Assembly: GCA_902729415.1 (NCBI GenBank)
Contig: CACVCF010000079.1
Coordinates: forward strand, 23,226 to 87,225
Source of the DNA: Terasakiella magnetica
GTDB taxonomy: Bacteria > Pseudomonadota > Alphaproteobacteria > Rhodospirillales > Magnetospirillaceae
Reading direction: 5' to 3'
Length of the DNA: 64,000 nt
The notes under the pieces were generated by a model. It did not search any database. It saw only the letters and a program-made list of their open reading frames with translations, and was not told the origin of the DNA. A program made the position numbers and the translations under genes. Below, in pieces: positions 38,482 through 47,271 of the stretch; the stretch's first letter is position 1; the number at the start of each line of letters is the position of its first letter.

Positions 38482-39771
38482 CTACCCGCCCTTGCGGGTG
38501 CGCAGGCGGTCCCAGTATTCGAGACGCTTGCGGACGTCACGCTCGAACCCCCGCTCTACCGGCTTGTAAAAGCGACGGCGTTCCAGGCCGTCGGGAAAAT
38601 AATTCTGGCCCGAAAAGCCGTCGGGATCGTCGTGATCGTACTGATACCCCTGGCCGTAGCCCAGATCCTTCATCATCCGGGTGGGAGCGTTGAGAATATG
38701 GGCGGGGGGCATCAGCGATCCGGTCTCCTTGGCCGCCTTCATGGCCGCCTTGAATGCGGTATAGGCGGCGTTGGATTTGGGGGCGGTGCCAAGATAGATC
38801 ACCAGTTGCGCCAGCGCCAACTCGCCTTCGGGCGAGCCCAGCCGTTCATAGACATCCCAGGCGGCCAGTGCCTGCACCACGGCGTTGGGATCGGCCAGGC
38901 CGATATCCTCGACGGCGAAGCGAGTCAGGCGCCGGGCGATGAACAACGGATCTTCGCCGCCGGTCAGCATGCGCGCCATCCAGTACAACGCCGCGTCGGT
39001 ATCGGAGCCACGCAAGCTTTTGTGCAAGGCGCTGATCAGGTTGTAATGGCCCTCGCGGTCCTTGTCATAGACCGGCGCCCGCCGCTGCACCGCCTCGGCC
39101 AGTTGGGCCGGGCCGAGAATGGGCGCGGGCGGCAGCGCCGCCAGATCCTCGGCCAGATTAAGCAGATAGCGGCCGTCACCGTCGGCCATGGCCTTGACGG
39201 CGGCGCGGGCATCGGGGTCCAGCGGCAGGGGCCGCCCCAGCTCGGTCTCGGCGCGGGCCAGCAGAGCGTCCAACGCCCCATCGTCAAGCCGGTGCAACAC
39301 CATCACCTGACAGCGCGACAGCAAGGCGGCGTTCAGCTCGAAAGACGGATTCTCGGTGGTGGCGCCCACCAGAACCACGGTGCCATCCTCGACATAAGGT
39401 AAAAAGCCGTCCTGCTGGGCGCGGTTGAAGCGGTGGATCTCGTCCACGAACAACAGCGTCCCTTGGCCCGCCTCGCGGCGCTTGCGGGCGGTATCGAACA
39501 CCTTGCGCAGATCGGCGACGCCGGAAAATACCGCCGAGAGCGGCTCGAAATGCAGCGATATCCGCTCGGCCAACAGCCGCGCGATGGTGGTCTTGCCGCA
39601 GCCCGGCGGCCCCCACAGCACGAACGACGCCAGCCGCCCCGACGCCAGCATGCGCCCTAATGGCGCCTGCGGCCCCAGCAGGTGTCCCTGCCCCACCACC
39701 TCTTCAAGGTTCCGGGGCCGCAGGCGTTCCGCCAACGGCCGGTCCTCGGGATGGTCGAACAGGCCACTCAC
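38482..39771 (-). CDS. rarA: Replication-associated recombination protein A (AAA+ ATPase)
   Basis: A 429-residue RarA/MgsA protein. Walker A is GPPGCGKTT, Walker B is LLFVDEIHRFN, and sensor 1 is VGATTENPSFELN. The N-terminal PLAERLRPRNLEEVVGQGHLLG and C-terminal GTAPKSNAAYTAF and PTRMMKDLGYGQGYQYDHD are characteristic of the family. It acts at stalled replication forks with single-strand-binding protein. It starts with GTG at 39771, overlapping the stop of the protease gene as GTGA, so the two are translationally coupled. Confidence 0.95.
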   Translation of the reverse strand: MSGLFDHPEDRPLAERLRPRNLEEVVGQGHLLGPQAPLGRMLASGRLASFVLWGPPGCGKTTIARLLAERISLHFEPLSAVFSGVADLRKVFDTARKRREAGQGTLLFVDEIHRFNRAQQDGFLPYVEDGTVVLVGATTENPSFELNAALLSRCQVMVLHRLDDGALDALLARAETELGRPLPLDPDARAAVKAMADGDGRYLLNLAEDLAALPPAPILGPAQLAEAVQRRAPVYDKDREGHYNLISALHKSLRGSDTDAALYWMARMLTGGEDPLFIARRLTRFAVEDIGLADPNAVVQALAAWDVYERLGSPEGELALAQLVIYLGTAPKSNAAYTAFKAAMKAAKETGSLMPPAHILNAPTRMMKDLGYGQGYQYDHDDPDGFSGQNYFPDGLERRRFYKPVERGFERDVRKRLEYWDRLRTRKGG

Positions 39772-41162
39772 CCGCCGATGACCTGGGTCATGATCTCGCC
39801 GTTGCGGTTGATGGTGATGCTCCAGCGCGACGACGGCCCCGACACGATGCGCTTGGCATCGGCGACACTGGCCACGACGGCATCGTTGATCTTCAAGATA
39901 CGGTCTCCGGGCTGAATCCCCAGACGATGGGCGATTGAGCCGCGGTGGATCTGCAACACCATCACCCCGGTCAGACTGGAATTGACCCCCAGCTCCTCGG
40001 CCAAAGCCGGGTTGAGGTTGACGATGACCGCGCCGCTGAAGGGATTGCGTCCGCCGATCTCGCTCTGATCGCGGGGCGGCAGCTCGGGCGGTGCGACCAG
40101 TCGGACGGTGACCTGGCGCTCGGCACCGGCGCGCAGTACGCTCAGTTGAGCGTCCCCTCCCACCGGCAGGGTGGCAAGGCGGAAGCGCAAGCCCTCGGTA
40201 TCGTCCACCTCGCGGCCGTTGACCGCCACGATGACGTCGCCGTCCAACAGCCCGGCTTTGGCGGCGGGGCCGTCCTTGAAGATGTTGTTGACCAGCACCC
40301 CCAAAGGCCGCGCCAGATTCAGCGCCTGGGCCAGATCGGCGGTCACCGCCTGTCCGCTGGCCCCCAGCCACGCCCGCACGACCTTGCCCCCCTTGGAGAT
40401 GCCCGCCACCACATTGCGGACCAGGGCCGAGGGAATGGCGAAGCCGATGCCGTTGGAACCGCCGTCCTTGGAGAAGATGGCGGTGTTGATGCCGATCAGG
40501 CGGCCTTCCATATCCACCAGGGCACCGCCGGAATTGCCGGGATTGATGGCTGCGTCGGTCTGGATGAACGAGCGGAAATCGGCCACGCCCACATTGGTGC
40601 GCGCCAGAGCCGAGACGATGCCCTGGGTGACGGTCTGGCCGACGCCGAAGGGATTGCCGATGGCCAGCACGATGTCGCCGACCTCGATGCGGTCGGAATC
40701 CCCCAAGGTCAGGGTGGGGAAGGTCTCGCCCTTGGACTCGATCTTGACCACCGCCAGATCAGTGCGTTCATCCGAACCCACCACACGGGCCTCGAATTCG
40801 CGCCGGTCGGACAAAATCACCGTCACCTCGTCGGCATCCTTGATGACGTGGTGGTTGGTCACCACCGTACCGTCGCCGCCGACCATCACCCCCGAGCCCA
40901 GCGAGCGCTGGACCCGGTCCTGGGTCATGCCGGGGACATCGCCGAAGAAGCGGCGGAAGAAAGGATCGGCGAACATGGGCGAGGCGGCAGCATGCACCAC
41001 CCGCTTGGTATAGATATTCACCACCGCCGGGGCCACTTGGCGCACCACCGGTGCGAAGGTCAGACGAACCTGTTCGCGTGAGGCTGGAACCGTCTGGGTC
41101 TGGGCCACAGCGGAAAAGCTGGCGACAAGCAGAGCAGCAGAAATCAGGGCGGCGAACTTCAT
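39768..41162 (-). CDS. Do-family periplasmic serine protease (DegP/DegQ type)
   Basis: A 464-residue protease. A signal peptide (MKFAALISAALLVASFSAVAQ) is followed by a trypsin-like domain with the triad His in VVTNHHVI, Asp in ERTDLAVVKI and Ser in INPGNSGGALV, and then two PDZ domains (NNIFKDGPAAKAGLLDGDVIVAVNG lies across one; RGSIAHRLGIQPGDRIL is in the second). It degrades or refolds misfolded envelope proteins. The ATG at 41162 is chosen because it begins the signal peptide. It lies downstream of flgH beyond a hairpin and is coupled to rarA. Confidence 0.93.
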   Translation of the reverse strand: MKFAALISAALLVASFSAVAQTQTVPASREQVRLTFAPVVRQVAPAVVNIYTKRVVHAAASPMFADPFFRRFFGDVPGMTQDRVQRSLGSGVMVGGDGTVVTNHHVIKDADEVTVILSDRREFEARVVGSDERTDLAVVKIESKGETFPTLTLGDSDRIEVGDIVLAIGNPFGVGQTVTQGIVSALARTNVGVADFRSFIQTDAAINPGNSGGALVDMEGRLIGINTAIFSKDGGSNGIGFAIPSALVRNVVAGISKGGKVVRAWLGASGQAVTADLAQALNLARPLGVLVNNIFKDGPAAKAGLLDGDVIVAVNGREVDDTEGLRFRLATLPVGGDAQLSVLRAGAERQVTVRLVAPPELPPRDQSEIGGRNPFSGAVIVNLNPALAEELGVNSSLTGVMVLQIHRGSIAHRLGIQPGDRILKINDAVVASVADAKRIVSGPSSRWSITINRNGEIMTQVIGG

Positions 41163-41244
41163 GGCGGCGATCACATCCTTGCTGGAACCGCTCTGCTTAT
41201 AGCACCGGATCAGCCCTGCGGGAATTGCCCGGCAAGAAATGCCC

Positions 41245-41277
41245 ATGGCCCGAAGCGCTTTCGACGCTTCGGGCCAT
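41245..41277 (-). terminator. Hairpin downstream of flgH
   Basis: ATGGCCCGAAGCG at 41245-41257 pairs perfectly with CGCTTCGGGCCAT at 41265-41277 around a seven-base loop, 16 bases after the flgH stop. It probably ends or attenuates the flgFGAH transcript before the protease gene. There is no T run. Confidence 0.6.
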
Positions 41278-41292
41278 ACCGCCAGACCCGGA

Positions 41293-42075
41293 TCAGAACG
41301 GGAAGATGATATCGAAGATTTCCTGGCCGTAACGCGGCTGGGTGAGGTCGCTGACCAGACCGCGGCCACCGTAATAGACGCGGGCTTCGGCGATCTTTTC
41401 CGAGGTGATGGAATTGGACGAGCTGATGTCTTCCGGCCGGATGATGCCCTGGATCGACAGCTCGCGCATTTCGTAGTTCACCCGGAACTCCTGACGGCCC
41501 GAAATCACCAGATTGCCGTTCGGCAGCACCTGGGTGATGACCGCCGCCATCTGGACATTGATGCTTTCCGTCCGCTCGGTCTTACCGTTGTTCTGGGTGA
41601 CCGAGGTTGACCCCAGATTGGCGAGGCTGGCGAGATTGAGGCCCGACGGCAGCACATTGGCGAGGCTGTTTTCAAAGCCCAGCAGACTGATATTAGAGCC
41701 GGTGGTATTGGAACCGGCCTTCTCGGTGGCGGAACGGTTGTTGTCGAGCTTGCTGGTCAGACTGGCGCTGTCGTTGATAGACACGGCGACGGTGAGGATA
41801 TCGCCCACATCCTTGGCGCGCTGATCCTTGAAGAAGGCCCGTGCCCCCGGCCGCCACAGGGAGTTGGCGTTCTGGGGCGGCGCCACCGGCTGCGGCATCG
41901 GCATGCTGATGGGCTGATAGCCGGGCCGCTGGGTCGGGTTGGAAATGGCAGAGGTCTGCGGCCCCGACCCCACTTCCGACATGCGGGTCAACATGTTGCA
42001 GGCGGCAAGCTCAGACATGGCGGCGACGATGGCGACGGCCTTGACTGCCTTGGAGATGCTCTTGCGGGAGGACAT
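41293..42075 (-). CDS. flgH: Flagellar basal-body L-ring protein FlgH
   Basis: A 260-residue lipoprotein. The N-terminus has a hydrophobic segment ending in the lipobox-like ELAAC with the acylated Cys near residue 26. The mature sequence has the FlgH pattern: LWRPGARAFFKDQRAKDVGDILTV (in part), and the C-terminal YGGRGLVSDLTQPRYGQEIFD. It forms the outer-membrane L ring around the flagellar rod. It is the last gene of flgF-flgG-flgA-flgH, 22 bases after flgA. Confidence 0.95.
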   Translation of the reverse strand: MSSRKSISKAVKAVAIVAAMSELAACNMLTRMSEVGSGPQTSAISNPTQRPGYQPISMPMPQPVAPPQNANSLWRPGARAFFKDQRAKDVGDILTVAVSINDSASLTSKLDNNRSATEKAGSNTTGSNISLLGFENSLANVLPSGLNLASLANLGSTSVTQNNGKTERTESINVQMAAVITQVLPNGNLVISGRQEFRVNYEMRELSIQGIIRPEDISSSNSITSEKIAEARVYYGGRGLVSDLTQPRYGQEIFDIIFPF

Positions 42076-42097
42076 GATCGCTACTCCTGTCGTCGGC

Positions 42098-43081
42098 TCA
42101 GTTGACCATGGCGCGGGCCGAGCCCAGCGTCACAGAAACCTGGCCCGGACCTTCGACCTTGGCATCGACGGTCTGCTTGCTGTGAATATTGACGACCCGG
42201 ATGACGTCGCCGGTGCTGCCGTCCTCGACGGCGCGGCCTTGGGCGGTCAGGGTCATGAACTTAGTACGGACCATCATGGTCACCGAGCTGTTCTTGGCCA
42301 CCACCACCGGCTTTTGCACTTCGACGGTACGGATGGGGGCGCCGGCGCGCAGTTGATAGCGCGGCTCCTGGCCGATCAACTGGCGGGCCGAGGTCAAGAT
42401 GTCGCGGCGCACCACTTCTTCGCGCACGTCGGCCCACTCGATATCCTTCTCGGTGATGACGTCGCCACGCCCCATGGCGTGGGACAGAACCGGGATACGG
42501 GCCGAGGCGAAGATATGGCCGTTGACCTTGACGCGGCTGGCATTGGGCGAACCGGCAGGCACTTCCACCATGGCGGTGAAGCGGTTCATGCGCTGGTCGT
42601 AGATCAGGTCGCGGATGGCGATGGTCGGGGTGGTTCCGGCGGGAACCATGATCTGAAGCGCGGTGCGGTTGGAGATTTCCATGCTGGCGTTGGCGGGAGC
42701 GCCTTCCAGAGCCAGTGCCTCACGCAGCTCGGTCTCGATGGCGCGGGGATCGACGGCGCGGCCCGCCCGCTCGACCACCGAGCGCTCGAAGGCGCTGGCC
42801 GGATGCCAGTCGATGCCATAGGACGAGGCCACGGCGGCCAGCCAACGGGTTTCCAGAGTGATGCGCTTGCCCGGCTGCGGCGCATTGGCCAGCGGGGTTT
42901 CGGCCTTGTCGCCGATATTCTCCCACAGATCGCCCAGACGAATGACATCGCCATCCAGCATGACGCTGGGCTTCAGCTGGGCGGGAAGTTCGGCGGCCCA
43001 GACGGCGGTCCCGGAGGACAACGTCATGGCGGCGGCGAACAACAGACCGGCGATGGGCTTGGAGGAGAAGAGGCGGGTCAT
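42098..43081 (-). CDS. flgA: Flagellar P-ring assembly chaperone FlgA
   Basis: A 327-residue exported protein with a signal peptide (PIAGLLFAAAMTLSSGTAVWA). The C-terminal SAF-like domain is typical of FlgA: VLSHAMGRGDVITEKDIEW, then ARQLIGQEPRYQLRAGAPI and VTMMVRTKFMTLTAQGRAVEDG. It is a periplasmic chaperone for FlgI assembly. The long N-terminal half is usual for alphaproteobacterial FlgA. It lies seven bases after flgG on the same strand. Confidence 0.93.
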   Translation of the reverse strand: MTRLFSSKPIAGLLFAAAMTLSSGTAVWAAELPAQLKPSVMLDGDVIRLGDLWENIGDKAETPLANAPQPGKRITLETRWLAAVASSYGIDWHPASAFERSVVERAGRAVDPRAIETELREALALEGAPANASMEISNRTALQIMVPAGTTPTIAIRDLIYDQRMNRFTAMVEVPAGSPNASRVKVNGHIFASARIPVLSHAMGRGDVITEKDIEWADVREEVVRRDILTSARQLIGQEPRYQLRAGAPIRTVEVQKPVVVAKNSSVTMMVRTKFMTLTAQGRAVEDGSTGDVIRVVNIHSKQTVDAKVEGPGQVSVTLGSARAMVN

Positions 43082-43088
43082 GGCAGCC

Positions 43089-43874
43089 TCACTTCATCTG
43101 ATTAATGGTGGAAAGCATCTCGTCGGAGGCCTGGATGACCTTCGAATTCATTTCATAGGCGCGCTGGGCACCGATCAGGTTGGTTACCTCGGCCACCACG
43201 TTGACGTTGGAGGTTTCGAGGAAGCCCTGAAGAATGGTGCCGAAGCCCGGCTTGCCCGGCGGCTGGGTAATGGGCTGACCCGAGGCCGGGGTCTCCATGA
43301 ACAGGTTGTTGCCACGGGCTTCCAGGCCGGCGTCGTTGGCGAAGGTCGCCAGGGTCAGCTGGCCCTTCACCTGACTTTGAATCTGCCCATCCTGCTTGAC
43401 GATGACCTGGCCGGTGGCATCGACCGTCACACCCACCGCGTCGGAGGGAATGGTGATCTGCGGCTGCACCAGATAGCCTTCATGGGTCACGATGTTGCCT
43501 TCGGGCGACAGCTGGAACGAGCCATCGCGGGTATAGGCGGTCTCACCCGACGGCAGCAGGACGCGGAAGTAGCCCTTGCCCTGAATGGCCATATCCAGGG
43601 TGTTGTCGGTGTTCTGGACGCTGCCCTGCTCGGTGATGCGGTAGACCGCGGTGGTCTTGACGCCCAGGCCCAACTGCACGCCGGTCGGCACGATGGTGCC
43701 GGTATCGGACGATTGCGAGCCGACGCGGCGCAGGTTCTGGTAGAGCAGATCGGCGAATTCCGGACGCCGCCGCGTATAGGCGGTGGTGTTCATGTTCGCG
43801 ATGTTGTTCGAGATCACTTCGACGTTGGTCTGCTGGGCCAGCATGCCGGTGGCGGCGATATTGAGAGAACGCAT
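43089..43874 (-). CDS. flgG: Flagellar distal rod protein FlgG
   Basis: A 261-residue axial protein. The N-terminal rod motif MRSLNIAATGMLAQQTNVEVISNNIANMNT (in part), the MAIQGKGYFRV segment and the C-terminal SNVNVVAEVTNLIGAQRAYEMNSKVI match FlgG, including length. It builds the distal rod and is exported by the flagellar type III system without a signal peptide. A good AGGGAAGGA ribosome site precedes the ATG at 43874. It follows flgF by 26 bases. Confidence 0.96.
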   Translation of the reverse strand: MRSLNIAATGMLAQQTNVEVISNNIANMNTTAYTRRRPEFADLLYQNLRRVGSQSSDTGTIVPTGVQLGLGVKTTAVYRITEQGSVQNTDNTLDMAIQGKGYFRVLLPSGETAYTRDGSFQLSPEGNIVTHEGYLVQPQITIPSDAVGVTVDATGQVIVKQDGQIQSQVKGQLTLATFANDAGLEARGNNLFMETPASGQPITQPPGKPGFGTILQGFLETSNVNVVAEVTNLIGAQRAYEMNSKVIQASDEMLSTINQMK

Positions 43875-43900
43875 GGTCTTTATCCTTCCCTAAGATCCGG

Positions 43901-44641
43901 TCACGCGGCCTTGGAATTGGAGAGGGTCTGAATGGCTTTGAGCTGCCGTTCGTGCTCGGCGTCCAGCATCTTCTGAACGCCCTGATACTCGCGGAGGATC
44001 TGCGTCATCCGGGTCATTTCGACCACCGGCTGGACATTGGATTCCTCCATCATACCCTGGGCGATGGTCGGACGGGCGACCACTTCGGCTTCCTGGGTGG
44101 TCTCAAACAGCGAGTCACCGGCGCTGCGCAATTGCTGATCGTTGGCGAACTTCACCACCTTGAGGCGGGCGACGCGGCCGTTCTCGGTGGAGATGGTGCC
44201 GTCGGTCGCCACTTCGATGCGGGTCTCGTTGGGGGCGAAGACGATGGGCTGGTCGCGGTCATCCATCACGGCGAAACCTTGCGAATTCACCAGCATGCCA
44301 GTCTGATCGAGGCGGAAATGGCCGTTGCGGCCATAGCGCATCCCGGCTTCGGTCTCGATCTGGAAGTAACCGTCGCCGTGCAGGGCGAAATCCAGCGGGT
44401 TGTCGGTCTTGGTCAGCGGGCCTTCGCGGACATCGCGCAGCACGCCCACATCTTGGACGAAGGACAGCTTGCCGCCCACGGCGCGTTCGGTGGACCGGGT
44501 GGGAACCAGGAATTCCCGGAACATCATCTGCTCACCCTTGAAAGCGGGGGTGTTGGCGTTCGCCATATTGTTGGACACGACTTCCAGCTGACGCCACAAG
44601 GCGGCCTGGCGGGAAAGGGCGATATATGATGTGTTCTGCAT
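43901..44641 (-). CDS. flgF: Flagellar proximal rod protein FlgF
   Basis: A 246-residue rod protein. The N-terminal YIALSRQAALWRQLEVVSNNMANANTPAF region, the LDFALHGDGYFQIE segment and the C-terminal ESNVQPVVEMTRMTQILREYQ are characteristic of FlgF. It is the first gene of the minus-strand flgF-flgG-flgA-flgH operon and faces fliL across about 320 bases. The ribosome site is weak. Export is by the flagellar secretion apparatus. Confidence 0.95.
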   Translation of the reverse strand: MQNTSYIALSRQAALWRQLEVVSNNMANANTPAFKGEQMMFREFLVPTRSTERAVGGKLSFVQDVGVLRDVREGPLTKTDNPLDFALHGDGYFQIETEAGMRYGRNGHFRLDQTGMLVNSQGFAVMDDRDQPIVFAPNETRIEVATDGTISTENGRVARLKVVKFANDQQLRSAGDSLFETTQEAEVVARPTIAQGMMEESNVQPVVEMTRMTQILREYQGVQKMLDAEHERQLKAIQTLSNSKAA

Positions 44642-44961
44642 GGCTCTGATCCGTTCGCAAAACTTGACGCCAACAGCTATGCAGCCCGTGTGCCAGTTCT
44701 ATGAATTCAAGGATTTCCGCCATTTTCACCCAAGACCAGCGCGGCAATGGCATGGAGTGCCGGGCAGTTATTGCCGGGCGCCCCCCGGCATTGGTATCTT
44801 TGGGACCGACGAAGGACTAGAATCGAGTCCTTCGGAGGGGATTTCCCCGTCTTTCTGCGGGACAGGCAACCTTCTGTTAACCGCGAAGGTCTAATTTTCA
44901 TGATGCGCCCGTGTTGGTTCGCACGCGGACGAAGGGCGCTGCGAGCTGCCGGAAGAGGGCC
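44642..44961. promoter_or_regulatory. Divergent flagellar intergenic region with hairpins
   Basis: This 320-base region separates the flgF and fliL operons. It contains CGAAGGACT at 44810-44818 paired with AGTCCTTCG at 44826-44834 (perfect 9-7-9), a TGCCGGG/CCCGGCA hairpin near 44772-44790 and a GGGGATTTCCCC palindrome near 44837. I saw no convincing sigma-54 or sigma-28 promoter. It presumably carries both flagellar promoters and regulator sites. Confidence 0.4.
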
Positions 44962-45510
44962 ATGGCCGAAGATCTGGAAGAAGATTTTGAAGAAGGCGAA
45001 GGCTCGGAAGACTCATCCGAGGCACCGTCAAAAAAACTGCCGATCAAGAAGATCCTGATGATCGTTCTGCCCATCTTGCTGTTGGTGGGTGGTGGCGCCG
45101 GGGTCTACTTCTCGGGTCTGCTCGACAAATTCATGGGCGGCAAGAAGGCTGAAGAGCATCACGAGGAAGCGGCGCCCTCCGCTCCACCTCCCAAGGCGGT
45201 GCAAGCGGCTGCGTTCATGGATTTGCCCGAAATGCTGGTCAACCTTCAGACCACCGGGCGCAAGCAGGCCTTTCTTAAGCTCCGGGTGGCGCTGGAACTG
45301 GAAGCCATTACCGATCAGCCGCGGGTCGAGCAGGTTATGCCGCGGATCGTCGATAACTTTCAGGTCTATCTGCGCGAGCTTCGGATCGAAGATCTTCAAG
45401 GTGCATCGGGAATGCACCTGCTGCGTGAGGAATTGCTGACCCGCGTCAACGCAGCGGTCAAGCCGGTTCGGGTCAGCGACGTGTTGTTCAAGGAAATGCT
45501 GGTCCAGTAA
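44962..45510 (+). CDS. fliL: Flagellar basal-body protein FliL
   Basis: A 182-residue protein. A very acidic N-terminal tail (EDLEEDFEEGEGSEDSSE) precedes one membrane helix (ILMIVLPILLLVGGGAGVYF) and a periplasmic stomatin/SPFH-like domain (FMDLPEMLVNLQTT, LKLRVALELEA). It stabilises the stator-motor interface. The ATG at 44962 is chosen for its position behind GGAAGAGG; a longer frame from 44911 exists. It opens the fliL-fliM block. Confidence 0.93.
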   Translation: MAEDLEEDFEEGEGSEDSSEAPSKKLPIKKILMIVLPILLLVGGGAGVYFSGLLDKFMGGKKAEEHHEEAAPSAPPPKAVQAAAFMDLPEMLVNLQTTGRKQAFLKLRVALELEAITDQPRVEQVMPRIVDNFQVYLRELRIEDLQGASGMHLLREELLTRVNAAVKPVRVSDVLFKEMLVQ

Positions 45511-45531
45511 CAGACCAGCGGGAACGCTCAC

Positions 45532-46725
45532 ATGGCAATGGAAGACGACGGCGGAACCGCCAGAGGCGCAGACGACGAAGAAGCCCTCATGAAGGAATGG
45601 GCTGCCATGGCCGGCGACGATGACGCTGGCGGTGGTGGCGGTGGTGGCGATGGCGGTGGCGCGGGTGGCGGCGAAGGCGGCGACATGGCCGCCGAATGGG
45701 AAGCCATGCTCGGCAGCGGGGATGCCGGGGGTGAGACCCAGGCCGCGGTCGCCAAGGATTCCACCCGGGTTCTGAACCAGGACGAAATCGATTCGCTGCT
45801 GGGCTTTGACGACGACGCCGGTGGCGCCGGTGACAAGTCTGGTATCCAGGCCATCCTTAATAGTGCCCTGGTGTCGTACGAACGCCTTCCCATGCTGGAA
45901 GTGGTGTTCGACCGCTTGGTCCGCATGATGTCAACCTCCATGCGCAATTTCACGTCCGACAACGTGGAAGTCTCGCTGGACAACATCCTCAGCCTTCGTT
46001 TCGGCGACTATCTGAACTCCATTCCGCTGCCCGCCATGCTGGCGGTGTTCAAGGCCGAGGAATGGGACAATTTCGGCCTGCTGACCGTGGATTCGTCGCT
46101 GATCTATTCCATCGTCGACGTGCTGCTGGGCGGTCGACGTGGCACGGCGGCCATGCGCATTGAAGGCCGTCCCTACACCACCATCGAACGCAATCTGGTC
46201 GAACGCATGGTCCACGTGGTGCTGTCCGACCTGTCGGCGGCCTTCGACCCGCTGTCACCGGTGACCTTCCGCTTTGACCGTCTGGAAACCAATCCCCGCT
46301 TCGCCACCATTTCCCGCCCCAGCAACGCCGCCATCGTGGCCAAGCTGCGCATCGACATGGAAGACCGCGGCGGACGCCTTGAGCTGCTGCTGCCCTACGC
46401 CACCCTGGAACCGGTCCGCGAGCTGCTGCTCCAGATGTTCATGGGTGAAAAGTTCGGCCGCGACTCCATTTGGGAAACCCACTTGGCCGAAGAGCTGTGG
46501 ATGACCGAGGTCGAGCTTGAAGCCGTACTGGACGAGCAGGTCATGAACCTGCGCGAGGTGCTGGCCTGGAAACCGGGCTCCAAACTGACGCTGAATGCCA
46601 CCGCCGATTCGCCCATCGACATGCGCTGCGGCGATGTCGCCCTGTTCCGAGGCCGCATGGGCCGCAAGGGCCAGCACATCGCCATTCAGGTGGACGACAC
46701 CACCAAACGCGACAAGGGAGCCTGA
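45532..46725 (+). CDS. fliM: Flagellar motor switch protein FliM
   Basis: A 397-residue switch protein. The CheY-binding motif LNQDEIDSLL is at residues 81-90, not at the N-terminus as in enteric FliM. It is preceded by an 80-residue acidic and Gly-rich extension containing two similar patches, ALMKEWAAMAG (18-28) and MAAEWEAMLGSG (52-63). The middle domain (VLDNILSLRFGD-like, VVDVLLGGRRG) and the C-terminal SpoA domain (VLAWKPGSKLTLNATADSP) are normal. It binds phospho-CheY and sets rotation direction. It follows fliL by 21 bases. Confidence 0.95.
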   Translation: MAMEDDGGTARGADDEEALMKEWAAMAGDDDAGGGGGGGDGGGAGGGEGGDMAAEWEAMLGSGDAGGETQAAVAKDSTRVLNQDEIDSLLGFDDDAGGAGDKSGIQAILNSALVSYERLPMLEVVFDRLVRMMSTSMRNFTSDNVEVSLDNILSLRFGDYLNSIPLPAMLAVFKAEEWDNFGLLTVDSSLIYSIVDVLLGGRRGTAAMRIEGRPYTTIERNLVERMVHVVLSDLSAAFDPLSPVTFRFDRLETNPRFATISRPSNAAIVAKLRIDMEDRGGRLELLLPYATLEPVRELLLQMFMGEKFGRDSIWETHLAEELWMTEVELEAVLDEQVMNLREVLAWKPGSKLTLNATADSPIDMRCGDVALFRGRMGRKGQHIAIQVDDTTKRDKGA

Positions 46726-46730
46726 CCGCC

Positions 46731-47261
46731 GTGGACTGGAAGGTTCTCCTCGACATCGTCGTCTCGCTGCTGCTGATCGCCACCATCGGCTATGCGGTGA
46801 TGCTCAATTCCCGGCTGTCGGCGCTGCGCAAGAACCGCGACGATCTGGCCAAGACCATCGTCAATTTCAACGAAGCCACGGTGCGGGCCGAATCCTCGAT
46901 CCCCAAGCTGCGCAAGGCCGCCGAGGACGCCGGTCAGGGCTTGCAGGAACGGGTCGAAAAAGCCCAGTCCCTGCGCGACGACCTCGCCTTCATGATCGAG
47001 CGCGCCGACACCATGGCCAACCGCCTGGAGAACGCTGTCCGCTCGGCCCGGTCCGAGGTCAAGCCGCCGCCATCCGCCACGGGGCAGAGCGCGGGTCAGG
47101 GCATCGCGTCGGCCCCCACTGCGCCGATTTCTCGGGCTTCCGGGGCCAAGGCGGCACAGCAAGCGGCCATCGCCGCCGCCGCCGCCGCGAGCGAGAACCA
47201 GGATGACGATCGTTCCGAAGCCGAGCGCGAGTTGTTGCGCGCCCTGCAATCCATGAGGTGA
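46731..47261 (+). CDS. DUF6468 flagellar-cluster protein
   Basis: A 176-residue protein with one N-terminal membrane helix (VLLDIVVSLLLIATIGYAVML) followed by a coiled coil (NSRLSALRKNRDDLAKTIVNF) and an Ala-rich low-complexity tail. It matches the DUF6468 family found within alphaproteobacterial flagellar operons. Its function is not known; the position between fliM and the motE-like gene suggests a motor or stator accessory role. It starts with GTG at 46731, five bases after fliM. Confidence 0.82.
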   Translation: MDWKVLLDIVVSLLLIATIGYAVMLNSRLSALRKNRDDLAKTIVNFNEATVRAESSIPKLRKAAEDAGQGLQERVEKAQSLRDDLAFMIERADTMANRLENAVRSARSEVKPPPSATGQSAGQGIASAPTAPISRASGAKAAQQAAIAAAAAASENQDDDRSEAERELLRALQSMR

Positions 47262-47271
47262 GGGCTTCGCC

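Noticed and set aside
44877..44882. TTAACC, a possible CtrA half-site before fliL
   Set aside because: There is no second half-site at the required spacing, so a CtrA box is not supported.
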